A stretch of DNA of 64,000 bases from Hypomesus transpacificus. Taxonomy: Eukaryota; Chordata; Actinopteri; Osmeriformes; Osmeridae. How positions within the stretch are numbered: the stretch's first letter is position 1; each line of letters starts with the position of its first letter. The translations under genes were made by a program, and so were the position numbers. Below the pieces are notes generated by a model. The model was not told where the DNA came from. It worked only from the letters and a program-made list of their open reading frames with translations, and did not search any database. The DNA is taken from NCBI RefSeq assembly GCF_021917145.1, contig NC_061073.1, positions 10,507,430 through 10,571,429 of the forward strand. Direction: 5' to 3'. This document shows positions 40,579 to 52,375 of this stretch, piece after piece.

Positions 40579-41679
40579 TGGACGCCCTGCAGCGTGTTAT
40601 TACCGTGTTGTGAGCGATCAGAAGCTCACAGAAACAGTGTGCTCCATCTCTGTGGAACGCTGGCTGGTGTCGGCTGTTGGATGAGATTGATAGAGGTCTT
40701 TTCTGTCAGAGGTATTCTATAATCTACGGATATAACTTGTCATCAAAATTACTGGATGAGTTATTCAGCTGTATTTTTGTTTTCAGGCAATGAGGGTGGG
40801 CAGATATGTTTTATTCCAACGTTCCACATTTGATTTTTATTTGGATGTAAGTGACGAATTTGAAAGTTTAGTATAAGACTTTTGAAATCGTATACTGTTT
40901 AAACAAAGTGACACCTCGTTTTGTGTACTATATTTCCTGTTATTGCCATTATTTGTGAGTATGAGATTTTCAACCAGAAGAGGGCAGTGAAGGGGAGATG
41001 TGTATATACACAAATGTTTAATTTATAACTTTTTAATTATGAATTTATCTTTAATGAGGCCTTACAAAAGAAAGAAAACGTATGTGTTCTTTCCAAACCT
41101 GTACAATTTCGCAATTGTTTGGAAACACATATATCATTGTAAGTTGCAAAGTAAAATAACATACTTGTGGGTTTAATTCATTTCGAATAAATTAAGTTAT
41201 GCAAACTAGAAATGTGTCACATGTTTTCTTTTGATATGATTTCATTTGCGGAGGATTCTAACACCATACTGTACTCTGGGCTCGGAGACGGGTGTTGAAT
41301 TTTGCTGACGTCACGGTCGGAGCTGTCTAATGCTTTGTTTGTAATGTGGAAGTTGGAGTAGAGTACTTTGTTGTCCACCGAGAGAATCTACGGTCAACCG
41401 TTTCGTCTTTTCGTTGGTCTGTAGCTCGAGCAACCCTTTACATTGAAATACCTTGAAGGCAAATCTACCTAAATGTTGACACTGGAGGTGACGTAAGTCA
41501 TTTCGGATTCGCGTAGCAGCAATTTACAACTTCGGTTTGGATCGACTTGTTGCTGTTTACCCTGTAATACGAATCAAAAAGTTTTTATTGCTACACGTAG
41601 CTTATGCCTAAGGAGTTTTAATGCGTCCTGAGTCAACTCCGACCTGAATTTGAAGGTTGAACCTGACTCGTCCTATCCA
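40579..41679. other. DUS2 3'UTR, intergenic and NFATC3 5' region
   Basis: The first 600 bp are probably DUS2 3'UTR. The NFATC3 5'UTR and promoter lie in the last 400 bp, where CpG density rises (41280-41480; TGACGTCACGG at about 41304). No other exon was recognised. Confidence 0.5.
41186..41191 (+). terminator. DUS2 polyadenylation signal
   Basis: AATAAA about 610 bp after the DUS2 stop, followed by TGTGTCACATGTTTTCTTTTG. Confidence 0.55.
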
Positions 41680-44600
41680 ATGACTACAATTAATTGTAGC
41701 AGTAATGAGGAGCTGGACTTCGGACTTACTTTCGGGGTAGACACGCAACAACATTTGCTAGGCCCCGCAGGTGAGTTCAGTTTTGACAACATATCCTATC
41801 CGCTGTGGAGGCAGCTGAAGAGACACAAATCTGTTCAAATAATCTGTTAGGCATAGGCTACCTTCTTATGATACATGAAATATAAAGTATAATGCATAAG
41901 ACGTAATGGCATGTACGTTTTGGTGTACCTACAAATGCTGGTAATTTGGCAATCTCAGTTTAAGTTTATTTTGCTAACATGACAGGGTTTCAAACTTTTT
42001 TTTTCTTCCAATATTGTCTTGATTTATATTGATTATGGTATCTGCATAAAGGCACGCAGAAGGCGAAATAAGAAATGAGTGAAAAGTACCAATTATTGGC
42101 TGATGAAATGGCACAGACACCGATGTTGACACCCCTGACCTCACCCGTCTGGTTCAATGCCTCCTTCCCTTTTCTAACCGTTCAACATGGCACCCCCACA
42201 TAAGCTACTATAAGCTGCCAGCCAAACCGCTTGCAATGCTCTCATCTGATGCATCAGATAATATTCATATTCATTACGTTTATTGAATTTGCAAATATTA
42301 GAAGATTATGGCTGGTTTATTGTGATTCATATCAAGACAATCAGCTCTTTAACTCCCACATTTTTTGCATTTTGTGTGCAGAAGCCTGTGTGGGCGCATG
42401 TCCTGTGTGAACTGTGGTATTAATAGTAGGCTGTTTTTGCAGCTCTGTTGACAGCTGTGAGCACATACAGTTGTGTGAATTAGCCAGACTAGTGCTCTTG
42501 ATAATTTTTATAATATCACCATGCTGCAGAGGCCTGCAGGTTAACTTACAGGTCCATCAAGATTTTTTTTACAGGATGAATAATTTATCTGTACTGAACT
42601 TTGTAGCTGTTCGATGTAATGATTGTTCATAATGTGTAGACTCTTTATAGAGAGTTCTGTTGATAACATCAACTGCTTGTCTTGCAGAGTTACAGGGAGT
42701 GACAATTGTATCTGTTGTGTGCTGAAGATTAGACACTTTGCATTGCAAATGAGCCACCTTCTTTATTTGCTTACCACTTATACCTGACATTCTATTTCAA
42801 ACAGGTGGAGAACCTGATGACAGCACACCTTACTACACCCAAGTTTTGGCCAACCAACCTACCGGTCAACATCCTTCTCCACCTACTTTCCAAGACCCCA
42901 GTAGCATCCACCGGCAGCAACCTAGTTATGAAGTCCACAGTTTCCAATACAGTTCCTTGGGGCACCCCAAGGCATTCGACTGCCCAAGCATACAGATTAC
43001 CTCCATAGCCCCTAACAATCACCAGGAGGCGGGAAGCTGTCACAATGCAGTGCCAGCCAGGGGGCCGGAGGGTGAAGGCCCTGGCCCTGACAGGTCCTGG
43101 TCCAGGGACCACCTGTACCTGCCTCTGGAGCCTGGCTACCGAGACGCCACCCTGAGCCCCAGTCCCTGCAGCAGCCTGTCCTCCCGCAGCTGGCTGTCCG
43201 ACCTCTCCTCCTGCGAGTCTTTCTCCCACATCTACGACGACGTGGAGGCTGAGCTGAACGAGGCGGCAGCCGGGGTCACTCTGGGGTCGCCGTTAGCCTC
43301 TCCTCTCCCCTCTCCCGGCTGCGGAGGCGGGGCGTTCGGCGTGGAGATCTGGCAGCTGCAGTACCAACACCCTCTCCTCTCGTCGTACCAGTCCCCGCGC
43401 CAGTCGCCCTGCGCTTCCCCGCGCCACTCCCCTCGCACCAGCGTCACGGACGAGAACTGGCTCAACCCTCGCCCGCCCTCCCGGTCATCCTCCAGGCCCA
43501 CGTCGCCCTGTGGGAAGAGACGGCACTCCAGCGCTGACATCTGCGCCCGCTCCCCCTCCCCGCACCACTCTCCAAGCCCCACCCCGGGACACTCCCCGCG
43601 GGGCAGCGTGACGGAGGACACCTGGGGAGGCAGCCCTGCCGCTGCCCTGATGGACGTGGATGTTCCCTCCAAGACCCGGAGGACCTCCAGGGCCCACATG
43701 GTTCTCCTGGCTGGTCAGGGGGACTCTGGGCTGGATGACCCAGGAATAGGGCTGCCTCAGCTGGACTCATCTGTGGAGGAATGTGTGGCTGGTCTAAACC
43801 AGGATGGTCTGGCCGAGTTGTTCCTCGCAGTGCCCTCACACTTCACCTGGAACAAACCCAAGCAGGGCAACTCTCCACTTTTCAGGTTGTTATGCGTGTC
43901 AACAGCAGTGGAAAACACAGTATACAGTACTGTTTTGGTACTGTTTGGGCTGGAAGAGCCTACTAGTAAATGTACTGTGCTGTGTACGTTCATGTAGGTG
44001 ACTTTGTAAACAAAGCACCTGCTTAGTGACTGTGTTTCTTGTCACCTCAAGCTTAACCATTCATATCGGTCTCGGATTTGCTCTGTTGAGATCAAATACA
44101 CATGGCATCATCCTTGACGGAGCAGTATTGTGGGTCATCAACAGTAGAGCCTTTAACCAGATGTGCTGTGTTCCCCCCGTGTTTCCCCTGGCAGGCTGTC
44201 ATCTCCACCCTCTCTCGACTGCCCCCTCCCCAGCCAGGACGGCCAGTATGAGCTGAAGATCGAGGTGCAGCCCAAGGCTCACCACAGGGCCCACTACGAG
44301 ACGGAGGGCAGCAGGGGAGCCGTCAAGGCCACCTCTGGGGGACACCCTGTCGTCAAGGTACGCAGCCAGGCTGTCACTGACGGCATGACACAAGGTCATT
44401 CTGAACAAAGACAGTCTCAGGGCAAGGCCAGCAACAGCTACGTAGTAGGCATAGAAAGGATGGATCGTTTCCTGTTCTTTCACTATATGTCAGAGTATTC
44501 ATTTATCAAATTTGATGCAATCCAATCGAGCTAGTGTGTTTAATTTAATTCCAATGAAATTCAGCTTGTGTTTTCTAGGTCAGGGTTTGTCTGTGGAGCG

Positions 44601-47600
44601 TAGGGGAGGGTCAGTTCTAACCTTGTCTGTGTCCACAGTGTAGCTTCCTGTTATATCAAAGAAAGTGTTTTGCACACCAAACATGATTATTTTATTCTGA
44701 TCTGCTGATTAAGTCTTGGTTAATGTTTCACCACTTCTGTGTAACGTTTATCTGTGATTAGTGAAGTGTGTTTGTATACTTGTCTTAGTGTATGCTTCTT
44801 ATTCAAACTGAACCCAGACATGAATACAGCTGAAACTGAACATTTCGTCCCTTCTGCACACACAAGATGTTTACGTGTGTGACTGTGGTGTGTTTGCTGT
44901 GGTGTGTGTACATGGAAGGGGGCTTAGCATCAGTGTCTATTAGCTCAGAAGACACCTTTTGGACCACACTGAAAACTCGCCATGGAAACCATGATTCTGT
45001 GAAACAAGTCTGTGAATTGTTTAGTTTTTTTGACCATGTGGAACTTGGAATTCCTGTCATTCTTGAGTCAGTCCAAGGCAGTACATCTCCCCCCCCCCCC
45101 CCCCTCGCAGACACTCTGATCTTTTGACGTTGAATGTATTTTTGACTCAACTCTTGGTAGGGATACCACCTAACATGTCCGGGAGGCCTGGGTTACAATC
45201 TCAGGATCAGAGAACCAGATGCAGAGCTGAGATACACAAAGGTCTCACATGTAACATATACCCGCTGGTTTATTTTGGGATTGGTTGATAGTGACAGTGG
45301 CAAATCCACAGAACATTTCACTAGTCCTGTTTGTTACGTTCTCAAATCCCCACACACATGGGCACTGTGCCTTCGGTCCACCAACGAGCCAAACGCTTTG
45401 TGCCTTCAGTGTAGATAAACATTGTTATAGGCCCACTCATACACACCCTGATACACACCCTGATGTATTTGGCTGTTCATTACATCAGTGAGCATGTTGT
45501 GCTCCTAATCTTTCCAGAGGGCAGCTTTTACTGCGTAAAAGACTGACTATGACTTTGATTACTATAAGAATGACTGTAAGAGGCATCAGTGATAATGTGT
45601 CATTTCAGTTCTTCACAGAATGGTTTTGTTTACAGCTTCTTGGCTACAGTGAGACACCAGTCAACCTACAGGTGTTCATCGGGACGGCAGACGATCGTTT
45701 TTTGAGACCACATGCCTTCTACCAGGTGCATCGGGTAACTGGGAAAACTGTCTCTACTGCCTGCCAGGAAAACATTATAACCAGCACCAAAGTTCTTGAA
45801 ATACCTCTTCTCCCAGAAAACAGTATGTCCAACAGGTAATCCTCCCAAGCATAGAGGATTTACATTTTGAAAAGCACTACAAAGGAAGAAATAGAACTGT
45901 GATATATAATCCTTGTGATCCACCCAACAACCACTTTGGATTCTGTTCATTTTTCATGATGAACAGTGTGTTAAATTCTCAGAAGTGCTAAGAAAAAGGA
46001 AAAGGAATATTTCATCTGTTCAAAAATAGAAATGTGGTCGACTTTCCTTTTTTTAAGCAAACTTGTTAGGGTTAGCAGATTCATCTTATTAAACACAATG
46101 TCAACATACTAGTTTGAATATAGGCACGCATGAGAATGATTGAACATAAAGTCTGAACAATATTTTCTAAAACTGCTCTGATGTCTGTACAACAGCATTG
46201 ACTGTGCGGGAATCTTGAAGTTGAGGAATTCGGACATCGAACTCAGGAAAGGAGAGACAGACATCGGCCGCAAAAACACTCGCGTGAGGATGGCCTTCCG
46301 CGTGCACATCCCCCAGTCTGGAGGGAGACTCCTGTGTCTGCAGGCCGCCTCGGTTCCTATAGAATGCTGTGAGGGTTTGAAAAGACATGAATAGACACAA
46401 GTTATTCCTGTGTTGTTACAAACTGACTGATTTGTTGACTGGTTGACCTGCAGCCCAGCGGTCGGCCCAGGAGCTGCCCCAGGTCGACAGCTTTAGTCCA
46501 GCCAGCTGCTCTGTGAATGGAGGCGAGGAGCTGGTCATCACAGGCTCAAACATCTCCCCAGAGTCCAAGGTCATCTTTGTGGAGAAAGGCCCTGGTAGGT
46601 GCTGGTCATCTCATATCTTACAGACTTACATTCAGAGAACCAATGCCAAAGCAAAAATACAATCATAAAATCAAAACAGATCAAAACCAATTACAAAGCT
46701 AAAAAATCTTTGCTGCAAAAAAAACTGACGTTTTCCCCAAATGCCCCAGATGGTCGCACACAGTGGGAAGTTGATGCAAATGTGATACAAGAGAAAAGTA
46801 ACAGTGTAAGTAGTGAACATGAGTGGACATCTCTCCCAAAGTACAGCAGATTAGACCATTTTTTTTATGTAAAACAACATTGTTCTCTTCACAGTCCAGC
46901 ATTGTGGTGGACATCCCTGCTTACCACAGTAAGACCGTAACCTCGACAGTCCAGGTGCAGTTCTACGTGTCAAACGGAAAGAGGAAAAGGAGCCAAACTC
47001 AGGGCTTCACGTACCTCGGTGCTGCAACACACCACTACCCTGCTGTCGTCGACAGCACCATCGTCACAAAGCACATGAAGCAGGAACACAGTGACTTTGA
47101 CTACGTTCCCCACAATCCCTCCACCTGTTATCCAATCAGCACGCAGCTGCGCCCTACTGACCAAGATTTTCCTCAGGACACGCCCTTTTATGGGTCTCCT
47201 GGAGACCCAGTGCCTTGTGGGCGTCCTCCCCAGGCAGGGTGCTATTCCCTGGGGTCCTCTCCTCAGCAACCCTCCCCTCACCTCCATGGCTATCTCACTA
47301 ATATGGGACACCAGCGGATAAGCCCTAGGCAGGCCGTCAATCCCAAACCAGCCTCCCTGACTAGGCCGTCATACAACCCCACACCATATAGTGTTCCGTA
47401 CAGTAACCAACCCTGCTCTGTCATGGCTTCCTGTGGACGTCAGTTCCATCCACAGATACAAGCGCAGGCCACAGTGGCTGCCTCCGTGTCCTCGCGGAGA
47501 GAGGGCATGACATACCAGAGTGCCACACAGCCCCAGCTAGCTAGCTCCAGTCCCCAACCAGCCAGCCAAGCCAGGGCCCACGCCCCAGCCAGCCAAGCCA

Positions 47601-50473
47601 GGGCCCACGCCCCAGCCAGCCAAGCCAGGGCCCAAGCCCCAGCCCAGGGGTACTCTCACAGTTACCACTGCTCACACACAGGGTCCAACCAGGCAGAAGC
47701 CTTGCACCACACTCTGAAATACCATCCCACCAGAGACGGGTCCTCCTCCTACTCTCCCGCCCCTGCAGCGCCAGCCTGCTCCATCCCCCCGTCAGCCTCC
47801 CCCGGGGGGTCCCCCAGACGCCAGGCACCCTCCCTGGGCCCCAGCAGAACCAGCCTGGCCTCAGACCTCCAGAAGACCCTGAGCCATGCCCCCCACTCTC
47901 TGTTCTCCAACTCAGGGGACAGGGTGAGCGTCAAGCAGGAACCGGAGGACAAGCTTCATGAGATCACACTGGATGACGGTAAGAAACTTGCATGAGTGCG
48001 CTGTGGAGTATTCACGACTCAAGTGCTAGGATTGTTGTTTTTATCAACTTCCTGAACTAACCAGATGCATGTTGCAAACCTTAAGACTATTGTTCCAGCT
48101 CAGGATATTTCAGCTTAGGTCACTCGGTAGAAACATTTGGCCCATATTAAATAATGATTAAATGAAACTCCTATTTCTCTAGTAAAGGTTTCAGATATTA
48201 TAACGTATCGTAAAGGTATCATAGCAGTATATTGAGACGCCCACCCGCCTTAAAATTGTAATTTACCCACAAAAAGAACATGGAAATGGTGAATGTAGAA
48301 AGTGTTGTTGGGTAACCAGTGCATGCTACAGCTCAATGGGAACAGACAAGTCCCCATGTTGGGCTGGCAGTTCCCCCAAGCTGTCAGACTGACGAACCGT
48401 CAAGCTCTCAGCCTCTCACCATGCCTACCCTAACCGTCAAGCTCTCAGCCTCTCACCATGCCTACCCTAACCGTCAAGCTCTCAGCCTCTCACCATGCCT
48501 ACCCTAACCGTCAAGCTCTCAGCCTCTCACCATGCCTACCCTAACCGTCAAGCTCTCAGCCTCTCACCATGCCTACCACATTTTTTAATTAATCTCCTAT
48601 CACAGGCTGGACTGTGTTTGTCCCGACCACACAGTTACAGATCCGATTTCTGGTCGCCATATGCCCACACTGTGCCTTTGTTTGCCTTTCTACAGAGCGG
48701 CGTGGCAGCAAGCCTGCTCCTGTGTGTGTGCCCAGCTCTAGGATCTGGGTTAATTATAGGCAGGGCCCCTGGTTGCTAGCTGAAGGGGGTGACACTTGCA
48801 CCGTGTGTAGGTTTGTGTACAGTCAAACACAGGAGGGGTGGTGGGGTGGGGCTAAAGATACCACACATGCTAATCTGCTTGTGTTACTGTTGACCAGCTG
48901 TCCCCGAGTAGTGATGACAAGTGTTCCTGAGACCCCACCAGCTCTCACTTCAGCATGAAACCAGAGAGCCGGGCTTGGATGAACTTGACTTTCTGCCTCC
49001 AGTCGTTCCGCCTCAACACTCGTACTCACTCAACATCTAATGCTGGGACCACCCTGACAGATTTATTTTAATCTTTTAAGATTTTCAAAATGTGAGAGAC
49101 CCCAAACATGAGGACAAGGGTTCTCATAAATCCTAGATTTAACCGTTTGGCTCCTATAGTGTGTGGTGTTTGTCCTCGGGGTTCCCCCACACATCAGGAT
49201 TTCTGATCGTAAATATTCAACATGTTGAATATTTACGATTCGCGATCGGGTTCTGATCCGACGTTCTTCCGAGTAGATTCGGTCACTCTTAACACACCTC
49301 ACACCAAGGGAATATCTGATGAGATAATCTGTAGATAATCGGGACATTACCTAGGATTGTCGCAAGGGGGAAATCATCCCAAAATTATCTTGTGGTGTGT
49401 ACCCAGCATAAATCACATTAGAACTTTAGAAAAGCTAGTGCACAGGGCAGTGGTACTGGGTCCTGTTGACTGAGCTGAGGGCAGTGGTACTGGGTCCTGT
49501 TGACTGAGCACAGGGCAGTGGTACTGGGTCCTGTTGACTGAGCTGAGGGCAGTGGTACTGGGTCCTGTTGACTGAGCTGCAGGTGCAGGTGATTCGTGCT
49601 CTCCCTCTACAGATGGAGCGCTCTTTATGTGTTTATTTGCATCTTTTATCCTCCCCCCTATCTTACATGCATCTTTTATCCTCTCCCCTATTGGTTCAGG
49701 TTTCAAACACATCACCTTTTCATGGTGTGGGCTGGAAATAGACTGTGTGTGTATATGTGGCCATCTGATCCATCTGGGCTTTTTACTCCATAGATGTATA
49801 AATAGACTCACAAATATGGGAGTCAGATGGCTGAGCGGTGAGGGAGTCGGACTAGTAATCAGAAGGTTGCCGGATCGATTACCCGCCAAAGCCAAAATGA
49901 CGTTGTGTCCTTGGGCAAGGCACTTCACCCTACTTGCCTCGGGGGGAATGTCCCTGTACTTACTGTAAGTCGCTCTGGATAAGAGCGTCTGCTAAATGAC
50001 TAAATGTAAATGTAAATGTAAATATGGGCTGGGGCGTCCTGGTGGATCCTGGAGTGTGGATCCTGTGTTTACAGCAGATTTACAGTTATGTGCCAGTAAC
50101 TGGCTTGGATGTTCTGTGACATCTAGGGATGAAGACAACAACAACAACAAAAAGATGAATTCAATGTATCCAAAAACAAATGTTGGCCTACAACACAACA
50201 TGCTGTTGCAAGCCGTCTAGTATTTCAGGATGAAGAATGTAACTTGAAACTTGTGTCTGGAGCAATACTGCCCTCCCATGGCTGAAACAAGTCTGTGAAG
50301 AGATGAGAAGATTAATGTAATCTCTGTTTGCCTCTCTCGCAGTGAACGAGATTATCGACAGAGACATATCTGAGATTGGCGGCGTTGCAGACGCTGTCCT
50401 GGCAGGACAGGATCGTTTCGGCTGGGATCAAACCTCCGGTGAAACCCCTCTACAGTTCTGTGGCCTTCATTAG
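41680..50473 (+). CDS. nfatc3: NFAT transcription factor, NFATC3
   Basis: A 1039-aa calcium/calcineurin-regulated transcription factor that shuttles to the nucleus after dephosphorylation. Coding exons: 41680-41770, 42805-43885, 44195-44357, 45636-45835, 46196-46368, 46454-46594, 46750-46805, 46895-47978 and 50343-50473 (3120 nt, in frame). The start [16 protein letters not shown] matches NFATC3. The regulatory region has the calcineurin-docking PSIQIT (residues 91-96), the serine-rich YLPLEPGYR...SPSPCSS block, SP repeats ([32 protein letters not shown]) and KTRRTS. The Rel-homology region spans about 400-690 with the DNA-contact loop [13 protein letters not shown] (about 420), [18 protein letters not shown] and GKRKRSQTQ. 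The C-terminal transactivation region is mostly one large exon and includes a 27-nt coding repeat; VKQEPED and the last-exon [12 protein letters not shown] are conserved. Human NFATC3 is about 1075 aa. Exon 2's donor (AG|GTTGTT) is weak. Confidence 0.96.
45089..45104. repeat. C run in NFATC3 intron 3
   Basis: A C homopolymer of about 15-16 bases. Confidence 0.8.
47563..47640 (+). repeat. 27-nt coding repeat in NFATC3 exon 8
   Basis: Three in-frame copies encode PASQARAHA-type nonapeptides (ASQARAHAP twice, then ASQARAQAP). It lies in the low-complexity transactivation region. Confidence 0.9.
48396..48577. repeat. 38-bp minisatellite in NFATC3 intron 8
   Basis: 4.8 near-perfect copies of a unit with ACCGTCAAGCTCTCAGCCTC then TCACCATGCCTACCCTAA. 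Confidence 0.95.
49062..49408. mobile_element. PIF/Harbinger-like MITE, inverted, end-truncated
   Basis: Reverse complement matches the element at 16362-16611 over most of its length (GACAATCCTA, GTCCCGATTATCT, CCCTTGGTGTGAGGTGTGTT). The right end GTGTGTACCCAGCA is followed by TAA; the left terminal repeat is missing. It contains about 105 bp not present in the other copy, including a 34-bp perfect palindrome at 49206-49239. It lies in NFATC3 intron 8. Confidence 0.65.
49445..49579. repeat. 34-bp minisatellite in NFATC3 intron 8, 4 copies
   Basis: The unit contains GGGCAGTGGTACTGGGTCCT then GTTGACTGAGC, with TGA or ACA variants at the join. Confidence 0.95.
49821..50019 (+). mobile_element. 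tRNA-derived SINE with target duplication
   Basis: Starts AGTCAGATGGCTGAGCGGTG (A box-like) with a B box-like GGTTGCCGGATCGATTACC. The body has TTGGGCAAGGCACTTCACCC, and the tail is GTCGCTCTGGATAAGAGCG and TCTGCTAAATG, ending in TAAATG repeats. It is flanked by the 9-bp direct repeat AAATATGGG at 49812-49820 and 50020-50028. The tail resembles those shared with fish LINEs. Located in NFATC3 intron 8, sense orientation. Confidence 0.85.
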
Positions 50474-50766
50474 CTCTCACCCCTGCTCAGGTGATAACTG
50501 GTGCTGTGTATTTGGCAGTTAAATATGCATTTGAGTTAAGTAGCTTATTTTAAATAGTCATTGTCATTTTTATGGCAAGGATACAGTGCCTCAACTAGTA
50601 CTTAGCTAACAGCCTGTCATACTCACCCTGTTGTGAGGTGATGCCCATGGGCTTGCTTATTTAGCACTGCCTCAGGATTTTATTACAATATTGTTTTGCT
50701 GTAAAGATGTTTTATACCAAAGATTTCTTGTTTGAAGAGGTACAATATGGAAATACATTTAATTAC

Positions 50767-50772
50767 AATAAA
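50767..50772 (+). terminator. NFATC3 polyadenylation signal
   Basis: AATAAA about 295 bp after the NFATC3 stop, followed by TGTCTGTAGGATTGTTTG. The convergent PDCD2L gene begins its 3'UTR about 400 bp further on. Confidence 0.6.
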
Positions 50773-51184
50773 ATGTCTGTAGGATTGTTTGCAGCTGCAA
50801 TAATTTAACCTAATTGGAAAGCCTTTCATTGGCTAAATAATTTAAATGCTGTGTTCATGTATTATTTATTGGCAAATACGTTAACTATAAATCTATTTTT
50901 GATACTCTTGGTCTTGCATATATAGTAAACAGATTATTGGAATGACATTTCACACTATGTAAAATTCCTACTTCCAGATTTTACTTTCTAAAGAATGCAG
51001 CTTGCACTGTTTGCGTTGAAATGAAGCAGCCATCTTACATTCTACAGTTGTACTTTTGAGACTGAAGTTCTATTAAAGAAAACGAATGAAACCTATCAGT
51101 GTGTATTATCAATACACTACAATTTGATTACATTAAATTCTTGCAAGAGACAAAACTATGAAAAACATGTTTGTCAATACATCC

Positions 51185-51190
51185 TTTATT
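51185..51190 (-). terminator. PDCD2L polyadenylation signal
   Basis: Minus-strand AATAAA about 80 bp past the PDCD2L stop codon. Confidence 0.65.
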
Positions 51191-51268
51191 TGTAAAGTTA
51201 ACACTGACATTCAATTTTGAATTGTCACAAACAGTAACATTCCATTGCTATACAATGTAATCGAGTAA

Positions 51269-52375
51269 TCATTTAAAGAGTTTTTGGTCTGGGTCCTGTT
51301 GGATGAGTATAAGCTCTTCTACAGGTGAGGTTGAGCCCAATGTCCAACAGCTATTCCTACAGGTGTACACCAGTACTGTCCCAAACTCCACCGCCATCTC
51401 CGACCTACAGTCTTTACTCCGCAGTAAACTGACCAACGCAGGCATCAGCTGTAGCTCAAAGGTCCTGGAGCTGCCACAGCGAGCGCACTCCGGCACCATC
51501 TCTGCCATGTTCGAAGGAGGTTCTGAGATATAAAGAGGCGACCCGTTCCAGCAGTACCGCAAGATCTGCTCAGGACACATGGAGATCTTCTTCATGAATC
51601 TGGAGAAGACCGCATCTCCATGTCTGGCCCGGACCTTCTCGTACTTTTCATCTCCGCCTCCGTCACTGGAGCCCAGCTCGGCGACAGCTACACCTTCTCT
51701 TCGCTCATATTCTTTTAACAGTTTCTGAGCGTGATGTAGGTCGGTGGAGGCCACCAGGTCCGTCTCCTCCACTACGCTGACATAGAATGGACTGAAGGTG
51801 GGGATATCCAGCTGAATCGCCTCCCTCTCACCAAGACAGAGGTCCCGAAGTCTGCCACTCACATCCAGCTCGGTGGTGGGCATCACTGGCTGCAGGTTTG
51901 CCTCCGTAGTCTTCAACTGGGTTTGGGTTGTGTCACTTAAACATGCCGATTCTTCTTCATCTTCCATTCCCCATTCGTCAGCGCCGTCGCACCAGTCAGT
52001 GGCAGCGATGGGAGTTTCCGTGGCAGGGCTATGGGGAGACGGTGAAAGCTCCGGACTTGGTTTGATCTCTGACTCCAGACATTGAGAACGCAGTACCTTC
52101 CAGCTCTCCGACTTGGAACTGCACTGAGGGTTTGGGCAAGCCAACAAATGCAGAGTTCTGTGATAGAGAGACGCCTCCAATGGACAGTACACTTGCACCA
52201 CATGTGCAAGAATACCATTGCAAAGAACACATCTGGGGTATTGCCAAGACATTACTGGAAGTACGTCCGGTAGATCGCCGACCTTGTTGGTCAAAAATGA
52301 TAAGGGATATCTCTTTCCATCGCCAATTGCCCCATCACAAACTCCAATAAGAGTTACCTCGTGTGTTTCAGCCAT
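51269..52375 (-). CDS. pdcd2l: PDCD2-like protein, single exon
   Basis: A 368-aa PDCD2-family protein; the family is linked to ribosomal protein uS5 chaperoning and 40S subunit assembly. The ATG at 52375 opens MAETHEVTLIGVCDGAI. The N-terminal half has paired Cys typical of the family (RCVLCNGILAHVVQVYCPL, HLLACPNPQCSSKSESWKVL). A charged, Ser/Glu-rich middle follows. The C-terminal PDCD2_C domain (about residues 255-368) has CPEQILRYCWNGSPLYIS, PECARCGSSRTFELQLMPAL, VEFGTVLVYTC and the ending QQDPDQKLFK. It is close in length to human PDCD2L (358 aa). The whole gene is one open exon here, whereas the human gene, as I recall, has several introns. Convergent with NFATC3; divergent from AMFR, with 1.3 kb between start codons. 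Confidence 0.93.
   Translation of the reverse strand: MAETHEVTLIGVCDGAIGDGKRYPLSFLTNKVGDLPDVLPVMSWQYPRCVLCNGILAHVVQVYCPLEASLYHRTLHLLACPNPQCSSKSESWKVLRSQCLESEIKPSPELSPSPHSPATETPIAATDWCDGADEWGMEDEEESACLSDTTQTQLKTTEANLQPVMPTTELDVSGRLRDLCLGEREAIQLDIPTFSPFYVSVVEETDLVASTDLHHAQKLLKEYERREGVAVAELGSSDGGGDEKYEKVRARHGDAVFSRFMKKISMCPEQILRYCWNGSPLYISEPPSNMAEMVPECARCGSSRTFELQLMPALVSLLRSKDCRSEMAVEFGTVLVYTCRNSCWTLGSTSPVEELILIQQDPDQKLFK

Noticed and set aside
41650-41679. Ten extra residues before the NFATC3 ATG
   Set aside because: The codon at 41650 is TTG; the ATG at 41680 begins the conserved MTT...ELDF N-terminus.
49821-49900. tRNA gene (A and B boxes)
   Set aside because: The boxes belong to a SINE with target duplication and a LINE-type tail; no cloverleaf closes and no anticodon arm is convincing.
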